DNA of 64,000 nucleotides, taken from assembly GCA_022606425.2 (NCBI GenBank), contig JAHDVF020000104.1:186001-250000 (forward strand), read 5' to 3'. The notes below the pieces were generated by a model that ran no database searches, was not told where the DNA came from, and saw only the letters and a program-made list of their open reading frames with translations. The position numbers and the translations under genes are program-made. Below are positions 41,530 to 51,496 of the stretch, piece after piece (the stretch's first letter is position 1; each line of letters opens with the position of its first letter). The stretch is from Lepidostoma basale. Taxonomy: Eukaryota > Arthropoda > Insecta > Trichoptera > Lepidostomatidae.

Positions 41530-41640
41530 AATATCTTCTGTATTCGCCATCAATTTGTGTTGTGGATTCACATTTAAAATAACTTTTTGGAAACATTATA
41601 TTTTCACAAAACTTTTTTGCACTTTTCACAAACATGTTTC
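41530..41640 (-). repeat. Shared PLE-like terminal box and arm
   Basis: TGTATTCGCCATCAATTTGT (41539) is the complement of the box next to families A, C and E. Then CACAAACATGTTTCACCC, a degraded arm. A second box lies at 41778-41812. Confidence 0.5.
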
Positions 41641-41644
41641 ACCC

Positions 41645-41740
41645 AAAATATGGTGAGACAGTTCGAAATCTACATCACAGGAACAGGCTCCGTGAAATAA
41701 CAGGACGCAGACAGGACTAAAACAAACAGAAGAATTTTTT
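41645..41740 (+). mobile_element. LINE-GAA 3' fragment, variant subfamily
   Basis: ATGGTGAGACAGTTCGAAAT and CTACATCACAGGAACAGGC match the complement of 1758-1860. Tail almost gone. Confidence 0.55.
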
Positions 41741-41924
41741 CTCTACCTTTACAAAAACTGTAAATTTAGTTAAAACATTTTCTATATTTGCCACAACTTT
41801 GTGTTGCGGATGTATTGAACAATGTTTATTTTTTAATTTTTTTTAAATAAAGTTGATGCTGTGTACAAAGTTAAAAATAGAAACATGTTTAATAAAACAT
41901 TTTTAAAAATTGCGTATTGACAGC

Positions 41925-42307
41925 CAGGTCCGAATTTATAAGACCCATCATGAGGGTATGCTGTAGAAACGCGGGCCGGCAGTGAACGAACCATGGGCCT
42001 GATAAGAAAATATTAGATGAAGGTCCTTAGATTCATTACTGGATCATGTCCGTAACGCAGACATAAGAAAACTTGCTAAATAGAGATTATATTTTGGTGG
42101 AGTAGATCCAGAAGAAGATACTGGAGCGCTCATGTAATGGACAGAAAGACAGACTCGCGTATACAGCCGCTTCCGAAATCCCATTCGGAACCTGTTCACC
42201 TGGAAGACTACCTTAGAGATGGAGGGACATTTGGACCTCATCATCCCAGGAAACATGATTTCTGTGTCACAGATTGTCAGATCTATTAATAAAAGAAGTA
42301 GAAGATT
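41925..42307 (+). mobile_element. LINE-GAA fragment
   Basis: Related to 47838-48352 (GTAGAAACGCGGGCCG, TAGATCCAGAAGAAGATACT, GGAGGGACATTTGGAC). Several deletions. Hairpin AGATT-GTCA-GATCT at 42271-42284, tail AAAAGAAGTAGAAGA. Confidence 0.8.
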
Positions 42308-42665
42308 TCTTCTTCTTCCTCTTTTAATAGATCTGTGGATCTGTTTTTATGGCGTCGAAGTCTCCTGGGACACAGAACTCCAACTGTCTCGCCATATCTT
42401 CGCAAGTCTTCCGGGTTGGCGAGTTCCCATTGGCACGTTGTTTGCGGCTGCTTGGGGGAGTCTATCGTCGCTCATTCGTTCTACGTGGTAGCGCCAGAAG
42501 CGCCTTATTTTCCTGCCCCATCTGACAATATCTTTGGTATCGCAGGTCTCACGTATTACTGTATTTCTGATTCTGTCCCTCAGTGTTTTGCCCAGAATAG
42601 CGCGGAGTGTCTTCATTTCGGCGGCTCGTAATAGTGTTTTGGTTCTATTTGTATCATGTCTTAGA
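42308..42665 (-). mobile_element. LINE-GAA fragment
   Basis: Complement is 89 codons open: MKTLRAILGKTLRDR, RFWRYHVERMSDDRLPQAAA and GTRQPGRLAKIWRDSWSSVS. It is the same subfamily as 58900-59218. Hairpin AGATC-CACA-GATCT (42329-42342, minus). It begins at the end of the previous copy, tail to tail. Confidence 0.85.
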
Positions 42666-42669
42666 AGAT

Positions 42670-43390
42670 TTCAAAAAAAATATATAGATCTTTGTAATGT
42701 TGGTCTTAAATCAATTTAATCGAATACCTTTTCTTGCGATTCTGTAAGTAAACGACTCCCGTATAATAGTTTCGTATCCCTCCTCCCCTCACAAGGCAGC
42801 ACCCTTAAAATATCTTCAGATTAATTTTCGTGGCATTTCAATTCCTTAATAATTGATTAATGCGCTAAAAACTTTCCCTCACAGCGCAGGACGAAGAAGA
42901 AATAAATCTCTTCTCGTTTGACTATGCGAAAGAAGGACCAAGTTAGGCAATAGAGCCACCCGAAGTCGAGATCCTGGTCGGTGATTAATATCGCAAAGTT
43001 TGCCATCAGAGCTTCGTTTGGAATACTACCTGTTTGCGTTAATTGGTTTTCGAGCATTTTAAAAGATTTTTTCTTCTTCCGTGGAAATATTCTAACAGAC
43101 TGACTTTCCCTGGATTAAAAATTAATTGAAAGGATTGGGTTTTTTGACGAGTTAAATGAGATTTCTGAAAGCTTTGTTTGATTCAGTTCAAAGATACGTT
43201 CGTTTCAAACACTTCAAAGACGTGTCGGTTCGAACAACGTAGTTGGAAAATTGTTCAAATGTTGATAGCGTATTCAGTAAAAAAATACATCTTCTTTTTC
43301 TATCTATTTATTTTAAGTAGTAAATTTATATAATTTGAACTTTGTAATCAACCGACTAACACATATATTTTTATTTATTTACAAAACAAT
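42670..43390. other. No recognisable gene
   Basis: A 66-codon minus frame (42857-43057) and a possible acceptor CCCTCACAG near 42875 are not enough for an exon call. Confidence 0.35.
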
Positions 43391-43392
43391 CA

Positions 43393-43740
43393 AAAAAAAT
43401 TCTTCTTCTTCTTCTGTGATGAAGACGACCAGCCTTCTCTCAATCTCTTTAGTGGTCGTCCTGATACGATATAAGAAATTCTTGCTGAATCCATTCTCTC
43501 GATGTGGTCCCTCTAGAATCGTCTTCTCTGCCTACTCCATCTCAATCTGTCTTAAATTTTGCAGGATTTGCGAATTTCTTCATTGGGTATCCTATCTCTA
43601 AGGATTCTCCCCGCAATAGGTCGAAATGTTCTCATTTATGCTACTGTCTTCTAAGTTGTCTTGTTTGGTTCTGACAGTGTCTGCTCTTGCTTCGAATGTT
43701 TCTAGTAATCATAACGAAACTTAGGTGTGCTTCTGAATTT
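43393..43740 (-). mobile_element. LINE-GAA fragment, decayed
   Basis: Complement begins with TTCTTCTTCTTCT at the tail and covers the SRADTVRTKQ-like, MRTFRPIAG-like and RDGVGREDDS-like blocks with stops. Confidence 0.7.
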
Positions 43741-43819
43741 CACCAGAAATGTATGTTAGTTTGTTACTATATATTTTTAATTTGATTATAATTAATGGTT
43801 CCTTATAACTTTGAATTTG

Positions 43820-43905
43820 AATAAATATAACTACATTTTCCGACATGTTTCGGTTCTTACACAATCTTTATCAATATACAAATTTCAACAATACAATAAA
43901 ACAGA
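43820..43905 (-). repeat. Family A arm
   Basis: AATATAACTACATTTTCCGA, then CATGTTTCGGTTC. Right arm missing. Confidence 0.6.
43838..43876 (-). ncRNA. Hammerhead-like motif, family A (variant core)
   Basis: Minus: UUGAUAA (43868-43874), imperfect stem II, GAAAC (43847-43851), AUGUC with GUC at 43842-43844. Same U3/A8 pair as at 233. Confidence 0.5.
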
Positions 43906-44225
43906 GTGATCACTTATATACTAAAATGGGTGGAGTTGTGTGTACATGTGGAGGAGGTTTAATTAGGATTGAGGAGAGGGGATGGATAACGGGAATATTT
44001 TGAACATATATGCGTAACACATATAGTATTCGAAAGATCTTTAAGATGAATGTAAATTTAAGTATTTATATGATAGGGCTTTATAAGCACGTAACAATGT
44101 CATATATGAAGTGAATGCTGTAAGAACGAAGATGTTATGAAAAAAATAAAGAAGTTGGTTTCGACACAAGGGTAGAATGAATTAAGAAATAATGATGAAG
44201 CAATTACTAAGTTGTTAACATTATT
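43905..44225. other. No recognisable gene
   Basis: Purine-rich stretch with GGGTGGAGTTGTGTGTACAT. No frame or repeat recognised. Confidence 0.4.
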
Positions 44226-44415
44226 GAAGACGTTTGTTTTATAGAAGTTTTATTTGTCTTCTGTATTTCGCCTTCTTCTTTTGTCTTGTCGTCCACAAAA
44301 TATCTTAATGAAGATTTTAGAAAACAAACATTTTAATTCATATTAATTGTTTATATGGAGTTTTACATCATTGTTCTAGAATGTTTAAATGGAGTTTTAC
44401 ATCATTGTTCTAGAA
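44225..44415. repeat. Family H palindrome with a tandem duplication
   Basis: Left arm GACGTTTGTTTTATAGAAG, right arm GATTTTAGAAAACAAACATT. Then ATGGAGTTTTACATCATTG occurs twice (44354 and 44388) as a 34-bp tandem copy. Confidence 0.75.
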
Positions 44416-44444
44416 AAAAATATATTAAGTAGGTTAACGATATG

Positions 44445-44575
44445 AAGGGAGTACGAAATCGAAGCAAACCAAGTAAAGCGAAATCGATGGACGAGTGTTG
44501 AGGTTGCGAGAGAAGTATCTCAGCAAAAAAGTTTGTTACAACTTACGCATTCAAAGAAATTGCGTGATAGATAGT
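44445..44575 (+). mobile_element. LINE-TTAG remnant
   Basis: VEVAREVSQQK-like codons (GAGGTTGCGAGAGAAGTATC), GCGTGATAGATAGTTAGCC at the end. Strongly decayed. Confidence 0.5.
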
Positions 44576-44757
44576 TAGCCATTTTGTTGAATCGCTCTTT
44601 ACATCATTACAGCGCCAGCCAAATCGATGTAAATGATATATAATAGCAATCATATTGATTCTCGTGACATGTGATAGGTAGCTAATATATCGCCATTTTA
44701 TTACGTTAATTCTGGACCAAACCAAAGACAGTGTGACAATCATTCAAATCACACTGC
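44576..44757 (-). mobile_element. SINE1 variant, 3' part
   Basis: ATCGCTCTTTACATCATTAC and AAATCGATGTAAATGATATA (subfamily 3' end), then ATTCTCGTGACATGTGATAG. The tRNA-like head is cut off near ACACTGCTA. Confidence 0.75.
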
Positions 44758-44796
44758 TATTTAGTTAAACCCCTTTGTAATAATAGTGCAATTATG

Positions 44797-45565
44797 GAAC
44801 TTCAACGAACATGAACTTCTTCGAACAGCCCTGGTGTCTAGTATGTATGAGGTATGCAAGCGATACGATTTGATGATGAATGTGAATAAATCCATGGTAA
44901 TGATTTTCGAAAAAGAAGAAAACATGACAGTCTGGAACATTAGTGTAAACGGTGAAAACCTGAAACAAGCGGATGAATTTGTTTATTTAGGAAGTATGTT
45001 TACAAAGGATGGGAGAGTAGAGAAGGATATTGAAAGTAGGGTTGGGCAGGCAACAGAGTAAATGGTGCCCTTCAAGTTGTCATCGCAAACAAAAGCCTAT
45101 CCAAAAAAGTAAGATGGCAGTGCATAATGGTGTTCTTGTGCCGACCCTTATGTATGGAAGTGAAGCATGGAACTGGCAAGGGAGGGATGAAAGCAGAATA
45201 AATACAGTAGAAATTTGATCTCTAAGACAAATGTGTGGCAAATCTGTATATGATGGAGTGTCAAATGCATGTATAAGAAGTGAATGCGGTGCGAATGAAA
45301 GTGTTTTGAACAAAATAATAAAAGGGTCAATAAGATGGTTTGAACACATGGAATAAATGAATGAAGACAGAATGGTGAAGAAGGTATATGTAATCGGCGT
45401 GAACGGAGCTAGAAAAAGAGAAAGGCCGAGGAAAACGTGGCACGATCAAATCAATTAAATATTGAATCGAGAGAAGTATGTCAGGAAAGAAAAGTGTGGC
45501 AGTCCATTCTTTTGCCTACCCCTTCGGAGAGACGGTGTGATGGTTAGTTAGTTAGTTAGTTAGTT
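44797..45565 (+). mobile_element. LINE-TTAG, second longest copy
   Basis: Starts in the RT connection region (VSSMYEVCKRYDLMMNVNKS, FVYLGSMFTKDGRVEKDIES), passes a frameshift near 45050, then GVLVPTLMYGSEAWNWQ, a stop at 45216-45218, and the C-terminal block in parts. A deletion of about 90 bases near 45470 removed the HVRSRRNRRACMTR region. Ends TTAGTTAGTTAGTTAG. The YADD motif is not included. Confidence 0.85.
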
Positions 45566-45569
45566 TATT

Positions 45570-46590
45570 TTAAGTTTCTTTATATAACCAAGAGAGAAAC
45601 GTTGCATTTGTTTACAAGGCCCCTCGGTAATATTTAATAACAATCAATCATATTCTGCATTATGCATTGAGGTACCAGGTTTGTATAGTCTACTTATATG
45701 CAGAATGCATAATTCAGATAGGAGTTCATGAATTTTATCAGATTGACGTCTAATACATGCCAGCGATCGAAGGAGCGATATTACTTCGCGTCTATTTTGC
45801 ATCCTTTTCAAACAGGAAAGATGGATCGTACTTTATGGCTTCCTCTTACACATTATATTAGACTGAAAAACTTTTAAGACGGTAAATAGAAATACGATTT
45901 CTTAGAAATTTAAAGGAGTCTTCTTGAATTATTCAGTAGAATATTGCATTCGATTATTACAAATTCATCATCCATTCATACATTAAACTATTCGTATATA
46001 CATGACAATGAGAAGAGACCCATACTTATTTTTGTGAATTTGTTGATTTAATAATGAAATTTTATAAAACATACAAAAAAGTCTACCTTAATGACCCAGT
46101 TTTAAAGGTACAGATCAAAAATTAAAATTTAATTTTTTTTTTCCAAGTGTCTGTTAAAAATTGTTAGTTTTTTTTAGCCATGTAGACTTTTTAGCTTTCA
46201 AATAAGACTATTTTGATTAAAATTCGCTGCTTATTTGAAGAGAAAAAATAATATAACAAAAGATGAGTTTTTCAATTAAAAAAACCGCCCCTATTTTTGA
46301 AGTAGGTAACTTATCCAATTTTTATCGATAATTTTGGTCTTATATTCGCACATTTCGTTTGATCAAGTGTCGGAAATACACATTTTATATGTATTCCAAG
46401 CGAATAAAAAATAAAAAATATATCTTATGTTTACTTCCATACAATTATGAATAATAAGAGTGATTTAAAATTGAACAAAACATAATAATTAATGCATACT
46501 CGTATATATGTATAATGAAATAAACAAATTTCAAGAGAGAAATTGTATTTCACGTTTAATTCAAGAGTTCGTACAGAGGAAAAATTGATT
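45570..46590. other. No recognisable gene
   Basis: Contains weak palindromic pieces (ATTCTGCATTATGCATTGAG and TATGCAGAATGCATAATTCA near 45655-45720) and AT-rich DNA. No gene recognised. Confidence 0.4.
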
Positions 46591-46755
46591 TCACATTAAC
46601 TTGAAGTAATTATTACGAATGAAAACGCCGTGTTGATAATGCTTTAGAAAGGCAAAATATGTAATTCTCATAAATTATAATAAAACTTCTAGAAAACAAA
46701 TGTTTTCATTCATATTAATAGTTTAATATGGGGTTTTAAATTATTGTTAAAAAAG
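46590..46755. repeat. Family H, fused arms
   Basis: CGAATGAAAACGCCGTGTTGATAATGC joins the outer end of the left arm directly to UUGAUAA (46633-46639). GGCAAAATATGTAATTCTC follows, then TAAAACTTCTAGAAAACAAA. The left arm is mostly deleted. Confidence 0.65.
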
Positions 46756-46794
46756 CTGTAAAATGAACTTGACGGTTTGTAAAATTATTATTCA

Positions 46795-47060
46795 ATTGTG
46801 CATTTGGAATCTACAAAACCAGCGTTCGAACTATAATAACATATGGAATTGAGATGACGGCTGACACTATTCGAACAAAAAAGCTCGTAAGAACCACAGA
46901 AATGAGGACTCTCCGATCCATATGCGAGAAAGAAACTTCTAGACAGTGAGAGAAATGATAAATGTGGAGGAAGGTAGAGAGGTGTGCCAGGTGTGTGTGG
47001 CAGTCCATCCTCTCTGCCTTTCCTTTCAGTGAAAAGGCTTGATGGTTTCTTGTTGTTGTA
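46795..47060 (+). mobile_element. Chimera of LINE-GAA and LINE-TTAG pieces
   Basis: 46795-46942 encodes a LINE-GAA segment (ITYGIEMTADT, TTEMRTLRSIC). 46943-47050 encodes the LINE-TTAG end (REMINVEEGREVCQ, SILSAFP). It changes family without a tail in between. Confidence 0.65.
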
Positions 47061-47109
47061 TATATCCTGGAGTCTCTCTTGGTCTTGTTGGAATGTTGCA
47101 TTCACTATT

Positions 47110-47215
47110 TCACGTAAATCCCGACGGTCTCCGGCCCTACGAATTGCACGAGCAAAACTAACGAAAGGGCGCCGCTGCGTCTTATAACTTATTCGGGTTA
47201 GCGGTGGGTTACCTT
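47110..47215 (+). mobile_element. Relative of the 140-base SINE
   Basis: ACGTAAATCCCGACGGTCTC, ATTGCACGAGCAAAACTAAC, GAAAGGGCGCCG and TTCGGGTTAGCGGTGGG correspond in order to 36228-36345. No poly-A tail. Confidence 0.55.
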
Positions 47216-47489
47216 CTTTGTTTTTATTTAAATGTTTGTTTTGATATTTGAATATGTAAACAACCGCTATATGTTACCCTGCAATAAATAAATACTATTA
47301 TTTAAATACGACAATATATTCATATTAAAATCATTATATTATCTCAACAGACATAATAAACCAGCCATCTATTAAGTACAGTTAAGCCATCTATTAAGTA
47401 CAGATAAAATAATCTATATAATGCCAGGAACGCAAGAGAGATGGTCCGACATCAGGAAGACAAGATACTCTCTAAAATCAAAAGTATTT

Positions 47490-47760
47490 TTTTTTTGTAC
47501 ACTTTGTATACACAACACTTATATTAAAAAAATAAAATTATATAGACATATTTCGGACAAACAGTTCTTCTTTAGTAAAGATTGTTGTTGTTTACATGAT
47601 CAAACAGATGTTATAAAGATTTATTTTGGAACGTTTATACTTTTTTTATAACAAATATTATGATTGAATTTAAAATTTAAAATAATAATTTAAAGTTCTT
47701 ATTGGGGTTCAAATAATTACTTACAACAAAGATTGGGGTTAAATTTATTTGATTATTTAT
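47490..47760 (-). repeat. Family C arm
   Basis: GTACACTTTGTATACACAAC and AATTATATAGACATATTTCG with a degenerate core (CUAAAGA, GAAAU, AUGUC on minus), then CATGATCAAACAGATGTTAT and TTTATTTTGGAACGTTTATA. Confidence 0.65.
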
Positions 47761-47837
47761 TATATTTTCTTTACTTTTAAAAGCTTTTTTAATTTCTAAA
47801 TGTTCGAGTTTGCTTTAAGTTATATTTCTATTATTAT

Positions 47838-48352
47838 ACCGAAGTACGTGAACAAGTCAGTAAAGCCTCTGCCGTGTCAGGATGCCTGAAGAATCTGGTA
47901 TGGAAAAACAAGCACATGCGTATCGACAGCAAGATCAGAATATACAAAACATGCGTGCGACCCATCATGACGTACGCTGTAGAGACGCGGGCTGACACTG
48001 TGCGAACCAAGGGACTACTTAGAACATCGGAGATGAAGGTCCTAAGATCAATTACTGGAAAAACCCTCCGAGATCGTGTCCGCAACGCAGACATAAGGAA
48101 AACCTGCGAAATAGAGGATATCGTTCAGTGGAGTAGATCCAGAAGAAGATACTGGAGGGACCATGTAGCCCGAATGGATGGTGACAGACTCGCATATACA
48201 GCCGCCTATGAAATCCCTTCCGGACACCGCCCACCTGGAAGACCGCCTAAGAGATGGAGGGACAGCTGGATCTCATCATCCGACGAGATATGATTTCTGT
48301 GTCACAGATCGTCAGATCTATCAAAAGAAGAAGAAGAAGAAGAAGAAGAAAA
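47838..48352 (+). mobile_element. LINE-GAA, well preserved copy
   Basis: From the RT C-terminal region to (AAG)n at 48325-48350. Hairpin AGATC-GTCA-GATCT at 48306-48319 lies directly before the tail. Confidence 0.9.
47841..48293 (+). CDS. LINE-GAA protein, C-terminal 150 codons, open
   Basis: 5'-truncated open frame, no natural start. In order: EVREQVSKASAVSGCLKNLV and MRIDSKIRIYKTCVRPIMTY (RT thumb-like region), ETRADTVRTKG, LRSITGKTLRDRVRNADIRK, IVQWSRSRRRYWRDHVARMD, and GHRPPGRPPKRWRDSWISSS, then TGA. The W...H..RM and GRPPKRW blocks are those of the LINE C-terminal tail. Such pieces are often annotated as host craniofacial-protein-like genes. Here the tail and hairpin show it is a LINE. 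Confidence 0.85.
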   Translation, partial: EVREQVSKASAVSGCLKNLVWKNKHMRIDSKIRIYKTCVRPIMTYAVETRADTVRTKGLLRTSEMKVLRSITGKTLRDRVRNADIRKTCEIEDIVQWSRSRRRYWRDHVARMDGDRLAYTAAYEIPSGHRPPGRPPKRWRDSWISSSDEI

Positions 48353-48354
48353 AT

Positions 48355-48840
48355 TTCAACGCAAAAAAAATCAAACAGGTTGAATTAAAAGTATTTGTCA
48401 TCTGAACGTACCTTCAAATATGAAAGACGTCTATCTCCGAGGAGACCTGTATAACAGACTGAAAGCTTTCCGATATTTAAATTATTAATAATAACGTGTA
48501 AGGAGGAGTACGTGTCTAAATGATATTTCCCTGGATGGTTGAATTATTAATAAACGGATTAAGCCCCCGCGCAGGAGACAATAGGCGACCGTAAGCTCAT
48601 AAGCACCTGATGCTGTAAGCCCAAGCGGTGCTGCGTATCAGACTGGAAGTGTTCGTTGCAGTGCATTCACTAGACATCTGACCCCGAGAGGGATTACACT
48701 GAGCTTATAGGGCTTGGATGCTCTCTCAAAATATTTCGGGTACAAATGGTTGGAAGTACTCTTAAGTAAGAAGGGTAGTTATAAAATAAATGTTTTTTTT
48801 ATTAACTCAAATACTTATCATAGCTTGAACTAATGCTTGA
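48355..48840. other. Unknown GC-richer stretch
   Basis: 48560-48720 (TTAAGCCCCCGCGCAGGAGA, AAGCCCAAGCGGTGCTGCG, TGACCCCGAGAGGGATTACA) stands out in composition. No partner in the window, no frame. Confidence 0.4.
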
Positions 48841-49255
48841 ATTCAATTTGGAAAAATCCTGACATGAAGATCAGCAGCAAAGTGAGAATCTATAAGACTT
48901 GTGTGCGACCTATGGGATACATATGGCATCGAGTGCACAATCACAAAAAAACGCGAAATGAAGACGCTCAGAAATATATCTGGCAAGACACTGCAAGAAA
49001 GAATACACGGATAAGGAAGATATGCGAGGTCGAGGATGTTGTTAGGTGGGGAAGGCAAAGGAAAAGATACTGGTATGCACACGTGAGGAGAATGGATCCA
49101 TCCAGACTCCCCTTTATTGTGTTACCTGCCCCATGGTAGACGACCCCCGGGCAGACCACCAAAGAGATGGATCGACACCTGGGAGTCGACTTCGCAGGAG
49201 GCCAATTCCTCTTAAGAAACAGGCCACTTAGAATAATAATAAGAAGAATTAATAA
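48840..49255 (+). mobile_element. LINE-GAA fragment
   Basis: Encodes IWKNPDMKISSKVRIYKTCV, then with a frameshift EMKTLRNISGKTLQER, ICEVEDVVRWGRQRKRYWY and RRPPGRPPKRWIDTWESTS. Tail short (AATAATAAGAAGAA). Confidence 0.8.
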
Positions 49256-49257
49256 AC

Positions 49258-49400
49258 TTATTGAACGCTAAGGCATTAACACTGTGGAATTCCATAGTTA
49301 TATACTTAGGAAATTGAAAAACTTTGTTTAATCCGCTATTTAATAGAACATATTAAAAAACACGACATGCTTCGGAGGATACCTCCATCTTCAGAGAATT
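49258..49400 (-). repeat. Family B arm (PLE-like)
   Basis: CTTATTGAACGCTAAGGCAT, AACACTGTGGAATTCC, ATACTTAGGAAATTGAAAAA and the motif (CUGAAGA, GGAGG-UAU-CCUCC, GAAGC, AUGUC on minus). GAAG replaces GAAA. Confidence 0.75.
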
Positions 49401-49655
49401 AATACTTATCAATACAGAAACCTAGCCACCTAATAGTAGCCTCGCTTGTTTCAATCTAATGGATTTGTTTGCAGCAAAATCTAACATTTATTCATGTTAA
49501 TTCTTAGGATGCCATATCGGCTTTTAATGTAGTAGTTTTCCGTCGCTTTCCCCATTTGTATACAGCAGGTTATTTGAATCCAACTATTGTAAACATTTTT
49601 TTTATCTATTGATTCTTATGACATGTGATAGATGTAATAATATCAAGTAAGTAGC

Positions 49656-49880
49656 AACTAACCATCTCGCCGTTTCTCCGGAGGGGAAAGCAGAAATTAT
49701 GGACCGCCACACAATTTTTTCCGGACATGCTTCTCTCAATCCTTTAACTTTTCCTGACTCTTCGTGTCACCGACATTTAATATTTGATTAATTTTGTTGT
49801 TCCATTTTTTCTCGGTCTTCCTCTGTTTCTTTTTCTGTTTACATTTTTTTTCCTTAGCATTATTTCCATGTGTGTTTTAG
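49656..49880 (-). mobile_element. LINE-TTAG 3' end, decayed
   Basis: CAACTAACCATCTCGCCG (tail and stop region), CTCCGGAGGGG (hairpin) and the complement of the HVRSRRNRRAC region with deletions. Confidence 0.7.
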
Positions 49881-49889
49881 CATATTTGA

Positions 49890-50035
49890 TAATATCGGTG
49901 TTCCTGAAAATGACATAATGTCGGTCAAACCTTCCACCACTACGAAAAGAAAAGTATGAGAGATGAGGCCCTTTTTGATGAGAGACGACCATCCCAAAGA
50001 TGTATGAGACTAGCTTTCCATTGACACGAAGAAGA
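49890..50035 (+). repeat. Unclassified repeat R5, second copy
   Basis: GTTCCTGAAAATGACATAAT, GTATGAGAGATGAGGCCC, GAGACTAGCTTTCCATTGAC and ACGAAGAAGAAAAA correspond to 40540-40660. Confidence 0.6.
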
Positions 50036-50759
50036 AAAATAAGATAATATCGTTTAAAGCGAATCTTCTCTTGTTTGAAAAAAAATGCTCGTATTTTTAA
50101 TATCAAATAACAAGTTTACTTTTAAAATAATTATGTTCAAACAAATCTCGTTGTTTTGGAAAATAAAAATGATAAAATTTCTGAGAGAATTTTTAATAAA
50201 AACAAGTAATTTGTGCGGTACTTCATCTTGTGATATTCCACCATAAAGCTCCTTAAATCTTCTGTTTCTTCCAGCTCTGGTAATATATTGTGCATTAATA
50301 AAAACAAGTATATTTCACGGAATAGGACTCTCGAGTTGACAAACTTTTGGCGCTGACAGGATGTGAGGCTGTTTCCGACCTAAATAACGATTGTTTATTT
50401 TTTGGCGTTCTTTGAGTACTGCTTTGTATTATGCCCAAGTTAATACAAAACATAAACTTGTATGTACTGTACGAATATAATGACTTTGTATATATTTTGA
50501 TTCTGCGAGCGCTCGTGGATATTTGAATGGTTGAAGTAAAATAGACTCTAATTATCAATAAAAAAAATAAAAAAGTAATTATGCGATTTCGGTCAGTATC
50601 CATTCATGATGACTAAGTATATATTTTTAATCTACGTACGCTCGTACATATTTGAATAGTTATTATTATTAATAATTTTTCTATATTTTCTATCTATTCC
50701 TTCAACATGTGCAGTATTGTTCTATATGCCGTATTTATAATGACTTTGTCAATATTTCT

Positions 50760-50865
50760 CTTTTTCTTTTTATATACTTTGTATATACAACACTTATATT
50801 AAAAAAATAAAATTACATAGACATGTTTCGGACAACCAGTTCTTCTTCAGTGATAATTATACTAA
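50760..50865 (-). repeat. Family C arm in the tandem array
   Basis: TATATACTTTGTATATACAA, AATTACATAGACATGTTTCG and GACAACCAGTTCTTCTTCAG. Confidence 0.75.
50815..50855 (-). ncRNA. Hammerhead-like ribozyme, family C
   Basis: Minus: CUGAAGA (50844-50850), AGAACUGGUUGUCC (one mismatch in stem II), GAAAC (50825-50829), AUGUC with GUC at 50820-50822. Confidence 0.6.
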
Positions 50866-50994
50866 TTATCAATAAAAAAAATACAAAAGTAATTGTGCGA
50901 TTTCGTTCTATATCCCATATTTATGATTAATTAGTATATATTTTTAATCTACGAACACTCGTACATATTTGAATAGTTGAAGTAAAATAGCACT

Positions 50995-51235
50995 AAAAAA
51001 CTACATTTTTTCTATAAACATTCCATAATAAATCTTTGTAAAATCTGTCAGATCATGTAAACAATTTTATAATATTTTAAATACATATCTTTATAATATG
51101 TATCACTGAAGAAGGACTAGTTATCCGAAACATGTCTATGTAATTTTATTTTTTAATATAAGTGTTGTATATACAAAGTATATAAAAAATAAATAGAGAA
51201 ATAAAGCAACATCATACAAAGTATGTCGAATATTG
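50995..51235 (+). repeat. Family C arm in the tandem array
   Basis: AAATCTGTCAGATCATGTAA, the motif, AGTGTTGTATATACAAAGTA and the damaged CATACAAAGTATGTCGAATA box. Confidence 0.75.
51099..51142 (+). ncRNA. Hammerhead-like ribozyme, family C, intact core
   Basis: CUGAAGA (51106-51112), stem II GGA/UCC, GAAAC (51127-51131), AUGUC with GUC at 51134-51136. Stem I can pair GUAU.A with UAUGU around a bulged C. Stem III ACAUGU is self-complementary. Confidence 0.65.
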
Positions 51236-51289
51236 TGTATTATAGATACACAATGAACAACCAGCAACTTATTGCTTAATCGGATCGCC

Positions 51290-51495
51290 TCGGAGGTCGA
51301 CATATTTCGTGATAGTGTGAGTTGCCTCAGGGATGCAATATCAATGTTATGATTTTTTCTTACTAAGAGTAATCTTAATTTTTATTTTTTTTAATGCTTC
51401 TCTGTTTATAATGTAATTGCAAACGATTTGGAATTGTATGTCTGTAATGTTTGTGATTATTATCGAAATAAATGAAATGAAATGAAATGAAAAAC
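51290..51495 (+). mobile_element. LINE 3' end with (TGAAA)n tail
   Basis: TCGCCTCGGAGGTCGACATA, GAGTTGCCTCAGGGATGC and a non-coding stretch ending in AATGAAATGAAATGAAATG. The tail form is that of a non-LTR retrotransposon, but no coding part is left to name it. Confidence 0.5.
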
Positions 51496-51496
51496 A

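Noticed and set aside
42857..43057. Possible exon next to a CCCTCACAG acceptor-like site
   Set aside because: No donor, no domain and no second exon. The frame is on the opposite strand to the acceptor-like site.
47841..48293. Host gene resembling craniofacial development protein 2
   Set aside because: Such names come from LINE-derived entries. The 3' hairpin, the GAA tail and many broken copies show it is a retrotransposon piece.
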